27,458 bases of DNA from NCBI GenBank assembly GCA_905372155.1, contig CAJPNZ010000032.1:1-27458 (forward strand), written 5' to 3'. A model generated the notes under the pieces. It saw nothing but the letters and a program-made list of their open reading frames with translations, was not told the origin of the DNA and searched no databases. This DNA is from Propionibacteriaceae bacterium (GTDB lineage Bacteria > Actinomycetota > Actinomycetes > Propionibacteriales > Propionibacteriaceae). Of the stretch, positions 1 to 8,601 are shown one piece after another. Position 1 is the stretch's first letter; the number at the start of each line of letters is the position of its first letter. The translations under genes and the position numbers were made by a program.

Positions 1-8
1 GACCCATG

Positions 9-34
9 GGTGGGCGGGGGTACCCCCGCCCACC
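9..34. terminator. GC-rich palindrome, likely terminator
   Basis: A perfect 26-nt palindrome (13 nt per arm) lies just downstream of the stop codon of the minus-strand permease at 45. It can fold as an 11-bp G/C stem with a 4-nt loop. No T-tract is visible in the window, which is common for actinobacterial terminators. It may also serve a convergent gene beyond the left edge. Confidence 0.6.
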
Positions 35-44
35 TGTCCCCCGC

Positions 45-2340
45 CTATTCGGTGATGAGGGCGTAGGCGGAGATGCGTTTGACCCGCGCCGACGCGCCCC
101 AAGCCACCAGCGTCCCAAGCAGGACGACACCGACCGCCACCACCAGAATCGTCCACGGCTCGACGCCGAGTTCGACCCTGCGGAACCCCACCCGGGCCAG
201 CAGCGCCCCAAAACCGGGCGCGAGGGCGAACCAGCCGGCGACCCCTCCGAGAGTTGCGCCGAGCAGCAACGGCGGGAGCAGTCCGGCCAGGATCTGGCGA
301 CGCAGCTGGCGAGACGCGAACCCGAGAGCTTTGAGCACTCCGAAGTCGCGCGCCTGCTGGCGGATCTGGGTGGTGATGACAACCCCGGTGACGAGCGCCG
401 TCGTCGCCACGGTGAGGGTGACGACGGTCGCGATGAGGCCGAGCATCATGTCCGAGTACGGGCGGCTCTCTGTCTCCATCGCCTGCTTCATGTCTCCGCC
501 CGACCCGCTGGGCGTTAGTGCCTCAACCTGGCTGCGAAGTTCACCCGACGACTGGCCGGGCCGCCCGAACACCCACAGCCCTGTCGGCCGGTGCTCGGAA
601 ACCATGCGTCGGACGCCGTCGTAGGTCAGGTCCGCGAACATCCCCCACTGCCGCGATCCCTGCAGCAACCCAACGACGAGGAAGTCCTGGCTTTGGCCTT
701 GGAAATCGACTGCAATGGTGTCGCCGATCCCTGCGCCCGTGAGGTCTGCCACCCGGGGACCGATGGCGATCTCGTTGTCGTGACGCGGCTCACGGCCCTC
801 ATAGGCTGAAGAGGACAAGACATCGAAATCCTGGACTGCTCCGCCGGCGATCTGCCTGCCGGAAATGGTCAGCGTGAGGGAATCGTGGCGGTAGGCCTTC
901 TCGACCCCAGGAAGTTGCCGTATCTTCTCGAGCGTGGCGTCGACGTCCTCGGGATTCATGCCTTCGACGGTTACGTCGGCGTAGTCACCGACCAGAAAGT
1001 GCGCGAGGTTCGGCTGGACCTTAACCATACCGACCGCGAAGCTCGCGAACACCAGCACCAAGGCGAGCACCATCGTTGTGGCGGCGGCGCGGCCGGGATG
1101 AACGAACGCGTGGCCGAGCCCCAAACGTTCCGGCACCGCTCCCCGGGCGCGGTCGAGCGGAAAGGGCTGAGCTCTGAAGTCGTGGGCCTCGAGGCCACCC
1201 CGCAACGCGACCACCGGGCTGAGGGAACGCACCCGGAGCGCCGCGAGCCCGGCGGCCAGGGCGATGGGCGCCAGCAGCACGGCGGCGGAGACGAGGCCCG
1301 CGAACGGGTTGAGGCCCGGGCTCCACACCACCGAGCCTTGCTGGGAGAGCTGCCAGCTCAGGGCCGGCAGAACCAGGTAGCTCAGCGCGATCCCGGCCAG
1401 CGCGGCCACTGCCCCGCCCAGGACGTACGGCAGGGCGACGGAGGCGATGATCCGGCCGGTGCGATAGCCGAATGCCTTGAGCGCGCCGATGGCGGTGGAA
1501 TCCTGCGAGATTGCCTCGGCTATGAGGGTCCGCAGGACAATGACCACAACGAGCAGCAGGACCGCAGCGAAGGCGAGGAGTGACAGCGCGAACACGCCGG
1601 GGCCGAGTCCCCCACCCGTGCGTAGGAGCGCGACGCTGGCCGAGGACAGCTGCACATCCTGGCCTGCGGACGCGCGTACCGCGGCCTCCGTATCGGCCAG
1701 GACCTTGTCGGCATCGACCTCGGCGGTAACGTCCGCCGAGGTCAAGGTGATCTGGTTCGTCCACCCGGTGACGTCGACACCCGGGTTGGTGACGAACAGC
1801 ATGACCCCAAAGGAGCGGCCGGCGAAGTGGGTGGCCTCGAGGTAGCCCTGGACGTGGAAAGTGTGGTCCTGACCGTCGGCGCGAATCGTGATCGTTTCGC
1901 CCAGGGGATAGTCGGAGGCGAGCGTGAAGGGGATCACGATGCCGTCGTCGAAGGTTGTCTCGGCGCGCGGTAACACGGTACTGGTTGCGGCTCCAGTCCC
2001 GGTCCGGCGTGAACAGGAACAGACTCGACAGGTCGGTGCCGCCAACCTTGACACTCGACCAGCGTCCCCGGAGCCCTTGGACGTCGACCTCCGTCACGCG
2101 CTCGTCGGCGCGCAGCGTCTCGGCGACTGGGCTCCTCGGGAGGGGATCCAGGACGATCAGATCAGTGGTTCCAAGCTCCTGCGCGCGGCGGTCGAAGTTG
2201 GAGTTGTAGCCCGTTGCAACGATCAACGCCAGGTTCGCTACGGCCGCAGCGAGCAGCGTGAGGATCCCGAGCGTGACGAGGCGGCCCCAGTGCCGCTTGA
2301 GGTTGCGGCGGATCAGGATGGCGATCGCCACGCTCACCAC
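45..2340 (-). pseudogene. FtsX/MacB-like ABC transporter permease, apparent frameshift
   Basis: This is a large ABC permease of the FtsX (MacB/LolE-type) family, about 764 residues once the shift is corrected. It starts at GTG 2340, overlapping the end of the ATPase gene. The first roughly 122 codons hold a first membrane segment (residues about 20-42) and the start of the extracytoplasmic domain. Near 1975 the family-like sequence leaves this frame after the residues NQYR and resumes one base over at PRAETTFDDG. It then runs to the TAG at 45-47 through two FtsX domains with their typical ALKAFGY and VLKALGF cytoplasmic segments. The span of 2296 nt is one base more than a multiple of three, so one extra base explains it. 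It could be a real inactivating mutation or a sequencing error; no long homopolymer is present at the site. With the preceding ATPase it would form an exporter or a system acting on envelope lipids or peptides; the substrate is unknown. Confidence 0.8.
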
Positions 2341-3089
2341 CCCATCTCTTCAAGAAAGTGCTGCAGCCTCTCGCGTCTGCCCGAGTCCTTGCGGTCGAAG
2401 CGACCGAGTTCGAGATCCCCGGCGATCACCCCGTCGCTCAGGTAGAGGATACGGCTGCCGCGCAGCGCCGACCGAACGTCGTGGGTGACCATGAGGATGC
2501 ACTGACCACCGGCATGGAGATCACTGAGGAGGTCGAGGACGGCGTCGCTTGCCTCGGAGTTCAACTGACCGGTGGGCTCGTCGGCGAACAGCACCCGCGG
2601 CTCGCGGATCAAGGCCCGGACGATGCCGGCGCGTTGCGCCTCACCGCCGGACAGAGTAGTAGCGGCGGCGACCCGGGTTCGCTCGGGCAGACCGACCCGG
2701 TCGAACAGCTCACCGGCTCGTTCCACGATCTCCCGGCGGCGCCGAGAACCGAGCAGCCCGACCACCAGGACGTTGTCGCTGACCGACAGCGAATCGAGGA
2801 GATAAACCTGCTGAAACACGAAACCGCAGTGGTCGAGCCGGAACCTTGCCAGTTTGTCTTCGGACATTTTCTCGATGTTCTGGCCGTCGAAAACTATCCG
2901 TCCGAGGCTCGGCCGGTCCATGCCCGACAGGGCGTACAGCAGTGTCGACTTGCCGGCACCGGAGGGCCCCATCACGACCGTGAAGTCGGCACCGTCGATC
3001 TCCAGATCGATGTTCTTCAACACATGGTGCTGCGCCCCTTTGCGGGAGAACGTCTTCGACAGCTTCTCGGTGGTGATCAGACTCGCCAT
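2334..3089 (-). CDS. ABC transporter ATP-binding protein (MacB/LolD-like)
   Basis: A 251-residue nucleotide-binding subunit that energises the adjacent FtsX-type permease. Walker A GPSGAGKST is at residues 41-49, the Q-loop Gln at about 93, the signature LSGGE at 146-150, Walker B VLFADE at 166-171 and the switch His at 203. The D-loop reads QLNS where ALDS is common. I chose ATG 3089 because the family's N-terminus (MASLITTEKLSKTF) starts there; the open frame extends far upstream only because of the high GC content. A TAGCGT box sits 7 nt before this ATG, so the mRNA is probably leaderless. The stop overlaps the permease start, implying coupled translation. A two-component system lies directly upstream on the same strand and is the likely regulator. 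Confidence 0.93.
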   Translation of the reverse strand: MASLITTEKLSKTFSRKGAQHHVLKNIDLEIDGADFTVVMGPSGAGKSTLLYALSGMDRPSLGRIVFDGQNIEKMSEDKLARFRLDHCGFVFQQVYLLDSLSVSDNVLVVGLLGSRRRREIVERAGELFDRVGLPERTRVAAATTLSGGEAQRAGIVRALIREPRVLFADEPTGQLNSEASDAVLDLLSDLHAGGQCILMVTHDVRSALRGSRILYLSDGVIAGDLELGRFDRKDSGRRERLQHFLEEMGW

Positions 3090-3096
3090 GTCCTTG

Positions 3097-3147
3097 ACGC
3101 TACGGCCCAGGGCCCTGAAAGGTCCTTGCCGATTCCTTAAACCTTTC
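3097..3147 (-). promoter_or_regulatory. Putative regulated promoter of the ABC operon
   Basis: Reading the minus strand toward the ATPase gene, a TAGCGT -10-like box (3097-3102) lies 7 nt before the ATG. There is no recognisable -35 box. Upstream are three AAGG repeats (plus-strand CCTT at 3124-3127, 3135-3138 and 3142-3145) and an inverted GAAAGG/CCTTTC pair (3117-3122, 3142-3147). Direct repeats replacing a -35 are typical of promoters activated by OmpR-type regulators, and such a regulator is encoded two genes upstream. This is inference from layout. Confidence 0.4.
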
Positions 3148-3212
3148 TGAACTGGCGAGCCACCAGGCAATCCCGCGCCGTTTCGTTGATCCGGCACGCG
3201 ACGCCTCATCCA

Positions 3213-3260
3213 CCTGGCGCCGCGCGTCGGGAAGAAGACGAGAAGAGGACGGGCGCCAGG
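3213..3260. repeat. 9-bp inverted repeat downstream of the kinase
   Basis: CCTGGCGCC (3213-3221) is repeated inverted as GGCGCCAGG (3252-3260), with a 30-nt purine-rich loop. It lies in the 206-nt gap between the kinase stop and the ATPase gene. It may be a weak terminator separating the two-component genes from the transporter genes. Confidence 0.35.
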
Positions 3261-3295
3261 AGGCGGCCACGGCAGTAACACCCGGCGCGGATCAG

Positions 3296-4540
3296 CTAGG
3301 CCAGGGGCAGGGTGAGCTGGGCGACGAAGCCAGCGCAGCCATCGGCGTTGGCCAGGGTCAGGTCGCCCCCCATGCGCTCGGCCAGCCAAGCCGAGGTGTA
3401 CAACCCCAGGCCCGAGCCCGGGATGCCGGCCGCGTTGGAGCCTCGGAAGCGCTTCACCACCAGGCTTGCGACCTCCTCGTCGCGCACGCCGGGACCGGAG
3501 TCCGTCAGACGCAGCCACCACGACTCGGCCGTGGTGCCGGAGTCGACGACGACCCGCGTACCCGCGTACTTGGCCGCGTTGCCCAGAAGGTTGTCGAAGA
3601 TCTGGGCGAGGCGCTTCGGGTCGGCGACGACGATCGCCTCAGCCAGCTGGAACGGCTCGAGCGCCCCCGTCGCGTCGGCCGCACGAAGCAGACTCGCGAC
3701 GCGCGGCGTCGGCAATTCCTCGGGGACGACGGGCAGCGCGTCCAGGCGGTCGTCGCTGGCGGCGCTGAGCTCGTCGATGAGGGAGTCGACGAGCCGGGCC
3801 CGCTCGGCGATCGCGTCGAGCCGCTGATGCCGGACCGCGTCGCCCTCTTTGAGCGCGAGCAGCTCGGCATTGGCCAGGATCGTGGCGACGGGGGTTCGAA
3901 GGTCGTGGCTCAGCTGGGCGACCAAGTCGCGTTTGGACTCCTCCGCCTTGGCGGCGGCCTCGCGGGCGGCCGCGAGTTCAGTGCGCATCAGGTCGAAGGA
4001 GCTTGTGAAGGCCCCGAAGGCCTGCCCACGATCCACTCTGAGAGGCGCATCCAGCCGGCCCGCACCGACGTCGGCGGCAAACTGCTCCAGACGCCGGAAG
4101 GGTCGCAGCAGCCTCGCCCACGCCCAAGCGGCCCAGGCAGCGGCACCCACCCCGGCCAGCCCCAGCACACCGACCCCGAGGCGTCGCGCACTCCCCCAGG
4201 CCGTCACCCATTGCTGCTGCTGCCCGGAGCCCAGCCACGCACGACCCACGACGCGGCCGTGGGCCACGATGTCGAACCCAAACGCTCCCCGCCGGGCGGC
4301 CTCGAGGTCGGAGACAATCGGGTCGCCACTGCTTGCCACCACGCTGCCGCCCGCGACGATCGTCCAATCACCGGAGTAGGTGGCCTCGATGCGGGGCCAG
4401 GTCGCACGCACCTGGGCAAGGAAGTCGTTGGCCTCCACGACATCGAACCGCGGCGCAGCGGGAGCCGGGGCCAGCCACACCGCGACCGCCCCAAGCAGCA
4501 GTACCACGGGAGCCACGAGCAGGGCGACGAAACGCCTCAC
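3296..4540 (-). CDS. Membrane sensor histidine kinase
   Basis: A 414-residue HisKA/HATPase_c kinase, partner of the response regulator encoded just upstream. It has one membrane segment at about 5-28, an extracytoplasmic domain of about 90 residues, and a second segment at about 121-142. A HAMP-like stretch follows to about 195, then the H-box SHDLRTP with phospho-acceptor His212. The N-box is DNLLGNAAKY (316-325), G1 is DSGPGV (347-352) and G2 is GSGLGL (375-380). All catalytic motifs are intact. The GTG start at 4540 overlaps the regulator's TGA, so the two genes are translationally coupled. The signal sensed is unknown; the FtsX-type ABC genes downstream suggest envelope stress or a peptide antibiotic. 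Confidence 0.93.
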   Translation of the reverse strand: MRRFVALLVAPVVLLLGAVAVWLAPAPAAPRFDVVEANDFLAQVRATWPRIEATYSGDWTIVAGGSVVASSGDPIVSDLEAARRGAFGFDIVAHGRVVGRAWLGSGQQQQWVTAWGSARRLGVGVLGLAGVGAAAWAAWAWARLLRPFRRLEQFAADVGAGRLDAPLRVDRGQAFGAFTSSFDLMRTELAAAREAAAKAEESKRDLVAQLSHDLRTPVATILANAELLALKEGDAVRHQRLDAIAERARLVDSLIDELSAASDDRLDALPVVPEELPTPRVASLLRAADATGALEPFQLAEAIVVADPKRLAQIFDNLLGNAAKYAGTRVVVDSGTTAESWWLRLTDSGPGVRDEEVASLVVKRFRGSNAAGIPGSGLGLYTSAWLAERMGGDLTLANADGCAGFVAQLTLPLA

Positions 4541-5202
4541 CGGCCGCCCTCAAAGACGTAGCCACGCCCCCACACCGTCTTAACGTAGCGGGGGTCGGCC
4601 GGATCCGGCTCGATGTGAGTGCGCAGACGACGCACGTGCACGCTGAGCGTGGCATCGCCGGTCAGCGGCGAGTCCCAGACCGCGGTAAACAGTTCCTCCT
4701 TCGGCACGACCCGCCCACGATTCGCCACGAAGTGCCGAAGCAGCCGGTGCTCCATCGCCGTCAGTTTTACCTCGGCCCCATCAACGAAGACCCGGTCGGC
4801 GTCGTCGTCAACCACCAGCCAGTCGTCGCGAAACCCCCGCGGCTGTCCCAGCCGGTCCAGCATGCGGCGAACCTTGGCCAGCAGCACCGCCAGGGAGACG
4901 GGCTTGCGCACGTAATCGTCACCCCCGAGCCCCAGGGCAAGGATCTGGTCGTCGTCGCTGCCCCGGGCCGACAGGAACAGGATCGGTACGTCGCTTTTTG
5001 CCCGCATTGCGCGGCACACCTCGAAACCGTTCACATCCGGCAGGTTCACATCGAGCACGACCAGCTTCGGCGGGCGCGCATCGAACGCAGCCAACGCGGA
5101 GGCGCCGTCGACGACGTACTCGGCATCAAGCCCGAACGCCTGCAGGTACGTTGCGATGGCATCGGCCAGCTCAGCTTCGTCGTCGACGATCAACACGCCC
5201 AT
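4537..5202 (-). CDS. OmpR/PhoB-family response regulator
   Basis: A 221-residue regulator. The receiver domain (1-112) has the acidic pair Asp7/Asp8, phospho-acceptor Asp51, Ser78 and Lys100-Pro101. A winged-helix DNA-binding domain covers about 125-221, with the typical C-terminal VHVRRLRTHIE and VWGRGYVF motifs. It is the first gene of the four-gene left block. The ATG at 5202 is preceded by TACGAT with a 6-nt gap (5209-5214), suggesting a leaderless mRNA started just after the S10 operon terminator. It probably activates the downstream ABC genes through the AAGG repeats at 3124-3145; that link is inferred. Confidence 0.93.
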   Translation of the reverse strand: MGVLIVDDEAELADAIATYLQAFGLDAEYVVDGASALAAFDARPPKLVVLDVNLPDVNGFEVCRAMRAKSDVPILFLSARGSDDDQILALGLGGDDYVRKPVSLAVLLAKVRRMLDRLGQPRGFRDDWLVVDDDADRVFVDGAEVKLTAMEHRLLRHFVANRGRVVPKEELFTAVWDSPLTGDATLSVHVRRLRTHIEPDPADPRYVKTVWGRGYVFEGGR

Positions 5203-5234
5203 GGGCTGATCGTAACCGCCGCTGGAAGCGGAAA

Positions 5235-5258
5235 GGCCCGCCCCAACCGGGACGGGCC
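5235..5258 (-). terminator. Terminator of the S10 operon
   Basis: In the 69-nt gap after rpsQ, GGCCCG (5235-5240) pairs with CGGGCC (5253-5258). The inner CCC/GGG extends the stem past one mismatch. On the minus strand it is followed by TTTCC. It separates the ribosomal operon from the two-component genes. Confidence 0.65.
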
Positions 5259-5271
5259 ACTTCCTAGCGAA

Positions 5272-5544
5272 TCACTTGGCGCGTTCGATGATCTCGACCA
5301 GGCGCCAGCGCTTCTGCGCCGACAACGGACGGGTCTCCATGACACGGACGCGGTCACCGATGCCGGCGGTGTTGTCCTCGTCGTGGACCTTGATGCGCGA
5401 CGACTTGGTCATGACCTTGCCGTAGAGCGGGTGCTTCACGCGGTCCTCGACCAGGACGACGATGGTCTTGTCCATCTTGTCCGAGACGACGACGCCCTGC
5501 ATCACCTTGCGGCGGCCGCGCTGTTGGGTGGTGGTTTCAGACAT
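5272..5544 (-). CDS. rpsQ: 30S ribosomal protein S17
   Basis: S17 of 90 residues, a primary 16S rRNA-binding protein of the small subunit. It shows the family segments MQGVVVSDKMDKTIVV, HPLYGKVM, GDRVRVMETRPLSAQKRWRLVE. I chose ATG 5544 over the in-frame GTG at 5550 because an AGGAG Shine-Dalgarno lies 8 nt before the ATG but only 2 nt before the GTG. It is the last gene of the operon here: a terminator follows and rplN is absent. Confidence 0.96.
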   Translation of the reverse strand: MSETTTQQRGRRKVMQGVVVSDKMDKTIVVLVEDRVKHPLYGKVMTKSSRIKVHDEDNTAGIGDRVRVMETRPLSAQKRWRLVEIIERAK

Positions 5545-5546
5545 GC

Positions 5547-5780
5547 TCACTTCTCCTGGATCGCGGGCTCATCGACGATGCCGAGGTTGCGTTCCTGCAA
5601 CACGGTGTAGACGCGGGCGATGTCCTTGCGGACCTCGCGAAGCCGCCCATGGGACTCCAGCTGACCCGTGGCGGCAGCGAACCGGAGGCCGAACAGCTCC
5701 TCCTTCAGCTCCACCACCTTGGCGTTGAGCTGTTCGCGGGACAGGCCGCGCAGCTCGTTGGCGGTCAGGGCCTTGCTCAT
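5547..5780 (-). CDS. rpmC: 50S ribosomal protein L29
   Basis: L29 of 77 residues, a small helical protein near the peptide exit tunnel. The N-terminal LRGLSREQLNAKVVELKEEL and the later GQLESHGRLREVRKDIARV motif are typical. The C-terminus is about 10 residues longer than the minimal family form, as in other actinobacteria. ATG overlaps the rplP stop by 3 nt (ATGA), and its own stop lies just before rpsQ. Confidence 0.96.
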   Translation of the reverse strand: MSKALTANELRGLSREQLNAKVVELKEELFGLRFAAATGQLESHGRLREVRKDIARVYTVLQERNLGIVDEPAIQEK

Positions 5781-6199
5781 CAGATCTCACCTGCTTCGCG
5801 TTTGATGAAACGGGCCTTGAAGGGCAGCTTGTGGATTGCGAGGCGCATCGCCTCACGGGCCACGTCCTCACCCACGCCGGAGAGCTCGAAGAGCACCCGG
5901 CCGGGTTTGACGTTGGCCACCCACCACTCGGGCGAGCCCTTGCCGGAACCCATGCGGGTCTCGGCCGGTTTCTTGGTCAGGGGGCGGTCCGGGTAGACGT
6001 TGATCCAGACCTTGCCGCCACGCTTGATGTGACGGGTCATGGCGATACGAGCGGCCTCGATCTGACGGTTCGTCAGGTAGGAGGACTCGAGCGCCTGGAT
6101 GCCGTACTCACCGAAGGCGAGTTTCGTGGCGCCCTTGGCAACACCGTCGCGTTTCGGGTGGTGCTGCTTGCGGAACTTGACGCGACGAGGAATCAGCAT
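5780..6199 (-). CDS. rplP: 50S ribosomal protein L16
   Basis: L16 of 139 residues, located near the A site and central protuberance of the large subunit. The family start MLIPRRVKFRKQH and the loop MGSGKGSPEWWVANVKPGR are present, and the length is normal. Close spacing with rpsC upstream and an ATGA overlap with rpmC downstream show it is in the operon. Confidence 0.97.
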   Translation of the reverse strand: MLIPRRVKFRKQHHPKRDGVAKGATKLAFGEYGIQALESSYLTNRQIEAARIAMTRHIKRGGKVWINVYPDRPLTKKPAETRMGSGKGSPEWWVANVKPGRVLFELSGVGEDVAREAMRLAIHKLPFKARFIKREAGEI

Positions 6200-6202
6200 G
6201 GC

Positions 6203-7015
6203 TCACGCTCCTGCGTTCGAGGTTTCGGGAGCAGCCTCGGCCGGGGCCTGGGCTGCTTCGGCGCGACGGCGTCCGCCGCGCTCGGGACGATCTCCACGGC
6301 CCTCGCCGCGTCCCGGGCGACGGCCCGAACGCTGACGACCGGTGGGGGCGGAGTTGCGGGCGGCCTTCTGGGCGGCGCGTTCGGCGCGGGTGCCGGTGAC
6401 GTCGCCCTTGTAGATCCACACCTTGACGCCGATCCGACCGAAGGTGGTGCGGGCCTCGTAGAAGCCGTAGTCGATGTCGGCGCGGAGGGTGTGCAACGGC
6501 ACCTGGCCGTCGCGGTAGCCCTCGGAACGCGACATCTCGGCCCCGCCGAGACGCCCGGAGCACTTGATGCGGATGCCCTTGGCGCCGGCGCGCATCGCCG
6601 TCTGCTGGGCCTTGCGCATCGCGCGGCGGAAGGCCACGCGCGCGCCCAGCTGCTCGGCGACACCCTGCGCGACGAGCTGGGCGTCGATCTCGGGGTTCTT
6701 GACCTCGAGGATGTTCAGCTGCACCTGCTTGCCGGTCAGCTTCTCCAGCTCGGCCCGCACCCGCTCCGCCTCGGCACCGTTGCGGCCGATGACGATCCCG
6801 GGGCGCGCGGCGTGCAGGAAAATGGTGACCCGCTTGGAACGGCGCTCGATCTCGATGGAGGAGATCCCGGCGCGTTCCAGCGACTTGGTCAGGTAGTTGC
6901 GGATCTTCACGTCCTCGGCCACGTAGTCCGCGTAGTTCTTCGTCGCGTACCAGCGGGTGATGTGATCCGTGGTGATGCCGAGACGGAAGCCGTTCGGGTT
7001 GATCTTCTGCCCCAT
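6203..7015 (-). CDS. rpsC: 30S ribosomal protein S3
   Basis: S3 of 270 residues. It has the MGQKINPNGFRLG start, the KH domain around residues 40-110 (GIVIGRNGAEAERVR) and the C-terminal S3 domain to about 210. S3 lines the mRNA entry site. The last roughly 55 residues are a low-complexity Arg/Gly/Ala/Pro tail, longer than in E. coli S3 (233 residues) and common in actinobacteria. A strong AAGGAGG ribosome-binding site lies 7 nt before the ATG. Confidence 0.97.
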   Translation of the reverse strand: MGQKINPNGFRLGITTDHITRWYATKNYADYVAEDVKIRNYLTKSLERAGISSIEIERRSKRVTIFLHAARPGIVIGRNGAEAERVRAELEKLTGKQVQLNILEVKNPEIDAQLVAQGVAEQLGARVAFRRAMRKAQQTAMRAGAKGIRIKCSGRLGGAEMSRSEGYRDGQVPLHTLRADIDYGFYEARTTFGRIGVKVWIYKGDVTGTRAERAAQKAARNSAPTGRQRSGRRPGRGEGRGDRPERGGRRRAEAAQAPAEAAPETSNAGA

Positions 7016-7017
7016 GC

Positions 7018-7419
7018 TCAGGCCTCCTTCGACTCTCGGGGTTCAACGACCACAGTGATGTGGGAGCCGCGTTTCAGGATCCGCGAGGCGGAGCCCTTGG
7101 CGCGGGGACGGATGCGACGTAGGGTCACGCCCTCGTCGACGAATGCCTTCGACACGTACAGGTCCCGGGAGTCCAGGTCCTCGGAGTTCTCGGCGTTGGC
7201 GACGGCCGAGGCCACCACCTTGTACACGGGCTCCGAGGCCGCCTGGGGGGCGAACCTCAGGGTGGTGAGTGCCTCGGAGACGTCCATGCCGCGGATCAGA
7301 TCCACCACACGACGCACCTTCATCGGGCTCATCCGGACGTGACGCGCGATGGCGTAGGAGCCGGGACGATCACCGAGCAGGGCCTCGCGACGGGCGCTGT
7401 TGCCGTTTTCGTTGCTCAT
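7018..7419 (-). CDS. rplV: 50S ribosomal protein L22
   Basis: L22 of 133 residues. The core ARHVRMSPMKVRRVVDLIRG motif and the beta-hairpin tip (RIRPRAKGSASRILKRGSH) that reaches into the exit tunnel are clear. That hairpin is the known site of macrolide-resistance mutations and looks ordinary here. The N-terminus carries about 20 extra residues, as in other actinobacteria. Confidence 0.96.
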   Translation of the reverse strand: MSNENGNSARREALLGDRPGSYAIARHVRMSPMKVRRVVDLIRGMDVSEALTTLRFAPQAASEPVYKVVASAVANAENSEDLDSRDLYVSKAFVDEGVTLRRIRPRAKGSASRILKRGSHITVVVEPRESKEA

Positions 7420-7447
7420 CGTTTCGTTAGTCCTATCCTCGCGCGCC

Positions 7448-7729
7448 TCAGCGGCGACGGGCTTTCTTGTCTTCCTTCACGTGCCCCCGGAAGGTGCGCG
7501 TGGGGGCGAACTCGCCCAGCTTGTGACCGATCATGGCCTCGGTGATGAACACCGGGACGTGCTTGCGGCCGTCGTGCACTGCGATGGTGTGGCCCAGCAT
7601 GTCCGGGACGATCATCGAGCGGCGCGACCAGGTCTTGATGACGTTCTTGGTGCCCTTTTCGTTCTGAGCGTCCACCTTCTTCATCAGGTGGTCGTCGACG
7701 AAGGGGCCTTTCTTCAGGCTGCGTGGCAT
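7448..7729 (-). CDS. rpsS: 30S ribosomal protein S19
   Basis: S19 of 93 residues, sits in the 30S head next to S13. MPRSLKKGPFVDDHL at the start and GHKLGEFAPTRTFRGH near the end are diagnostic, and the length is normal. A TGAGGAAAT stretch acts as the ribosome-binding site. It lies between rplB and rplV. Confidence 0.97.
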   Translation of the reverse strand: MPRSLKKGPFVDDHLMKKVDAQNEKGTKNVIKTWSRRSMIVPDMLGHTIAVHDGRKHVPVFITEAMIGHKLGEFAPTRTFRGHVKEDKKARRR

Positions 7730-7747
7730 ATTTCCTCAGGCTCCCTA

Positions 7748-8584
7748 TCAGCGCTTCTTGCCGGTCTTGCGGCGACGCACGATGAGACGGCTGCTCGCCT
7801 TGTTCTTGTCGCGGGTACGACCCTCGGGCTTGCCCCACGGGGACACCGGGTGGCGACCACCCGAGGTGCGGCCCTCACCACCACCGTGCGGGTGGTCGAC
7901 GGGGTTCATCACGACGCCGCGGACGGTCGGGCGGATGCCCTTCCAACGGTTGCGTCCGGCCTTGCCCCAGTTGATGTTCGACTGCTCGGCGTTGCCGACC
8001 GTGCCGATGGTGGCGCGGCAGCGGACATCGACCATGCGCATCTCGCCCGAGGGCATGCGCAGGGTGGCGTACTTGCCCTCGCGGGCCACGAGTTGGATGG
8101 CCGCACCGGCGGAGCGGCCCAGCTTGGCGCCGCCCCCGGGGCGCAGTTCAACGGCGTGCACCGTGGTGCCGACGGGGATCTGCCGCAGCTCCAGGTTGTT
8201 GCCGGGTTTGATGTCGGAACCCGGGCCGGAGACCACGACGGTGCCCTGGGTCAGGCCGTTGGGGGCGATGATGTAGCGCTTCTCGCCGTCGCGGTAGTGC
8301 AGCAGCGCGATGCGGGCGGTGCGGTTGGGGTCGTACTCGATGTGGGCGACCTTCGCGGGCACCCCGTCCTTGTCGTAGCGCTTGAAATCGATGATGCGGT
8401 AGGCCTGCTTGTGACCACCACCGATGTGGCGCGTGGTGATGCGACCCGAGTTGTTGCGGCCACCGGTCTTCGACTTCGGGGCGAGCAGCGACTTCTCCGG
8501 GGTCGAACGGGTCAGTTCGACGAAATCGGAGACGCTGGCGCCGCGGCGACCCGGCGTCGTCGGCTTGTACTTGCGGATACCCAT
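7748..8584 (-). CDS. rplB: 50S ribosomal protein L2
   Basis: L2 of 278 residues, needed for subunit association and for the peptidyl transferase region. MGIRKYKPTTPGRRGASVSD, the OB-fold region and the conserved MNPVDHPHGGGEGR loop (around residue 225, containing the functionally important His) are all present. The length is normal. Confidence 0.97.
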   Translation of the reverse strand: MGIRKYKPTTPGRRGASVSDFVELTRSTPEKSLLAPKSKTGGRNNSGRITTRHIGGGHKQAYRIIDFKRYDKDGVPAKVAHIEYDPNRTARIALLHYRDGEKRYIIAPNGLTQGTVVVSGPGSDIKPGNNLELRQIPVGTTVHAVELRPGGGAKLGRSAGAAIQLVAREGKYATLRMPSGEMRMVDVRCRATIGTVGNAEQSNINWGKAGRNRWKGIRPTVRGVVMNPVDHPHGGGEGRTSGGRHPVSPWGKPEGRTRDKNKASSRLIVRRRKTGKKR

Positions 8585-8601
8585 GACGATTCAGTCCTTC
8601 T

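Noticed and set aside
3090..3521. N-terminal extension of the ATPase gene
   Set aside because: The family N-terminus begins at 3089, and the extension overlaps the kinase gene and a putative promoter.
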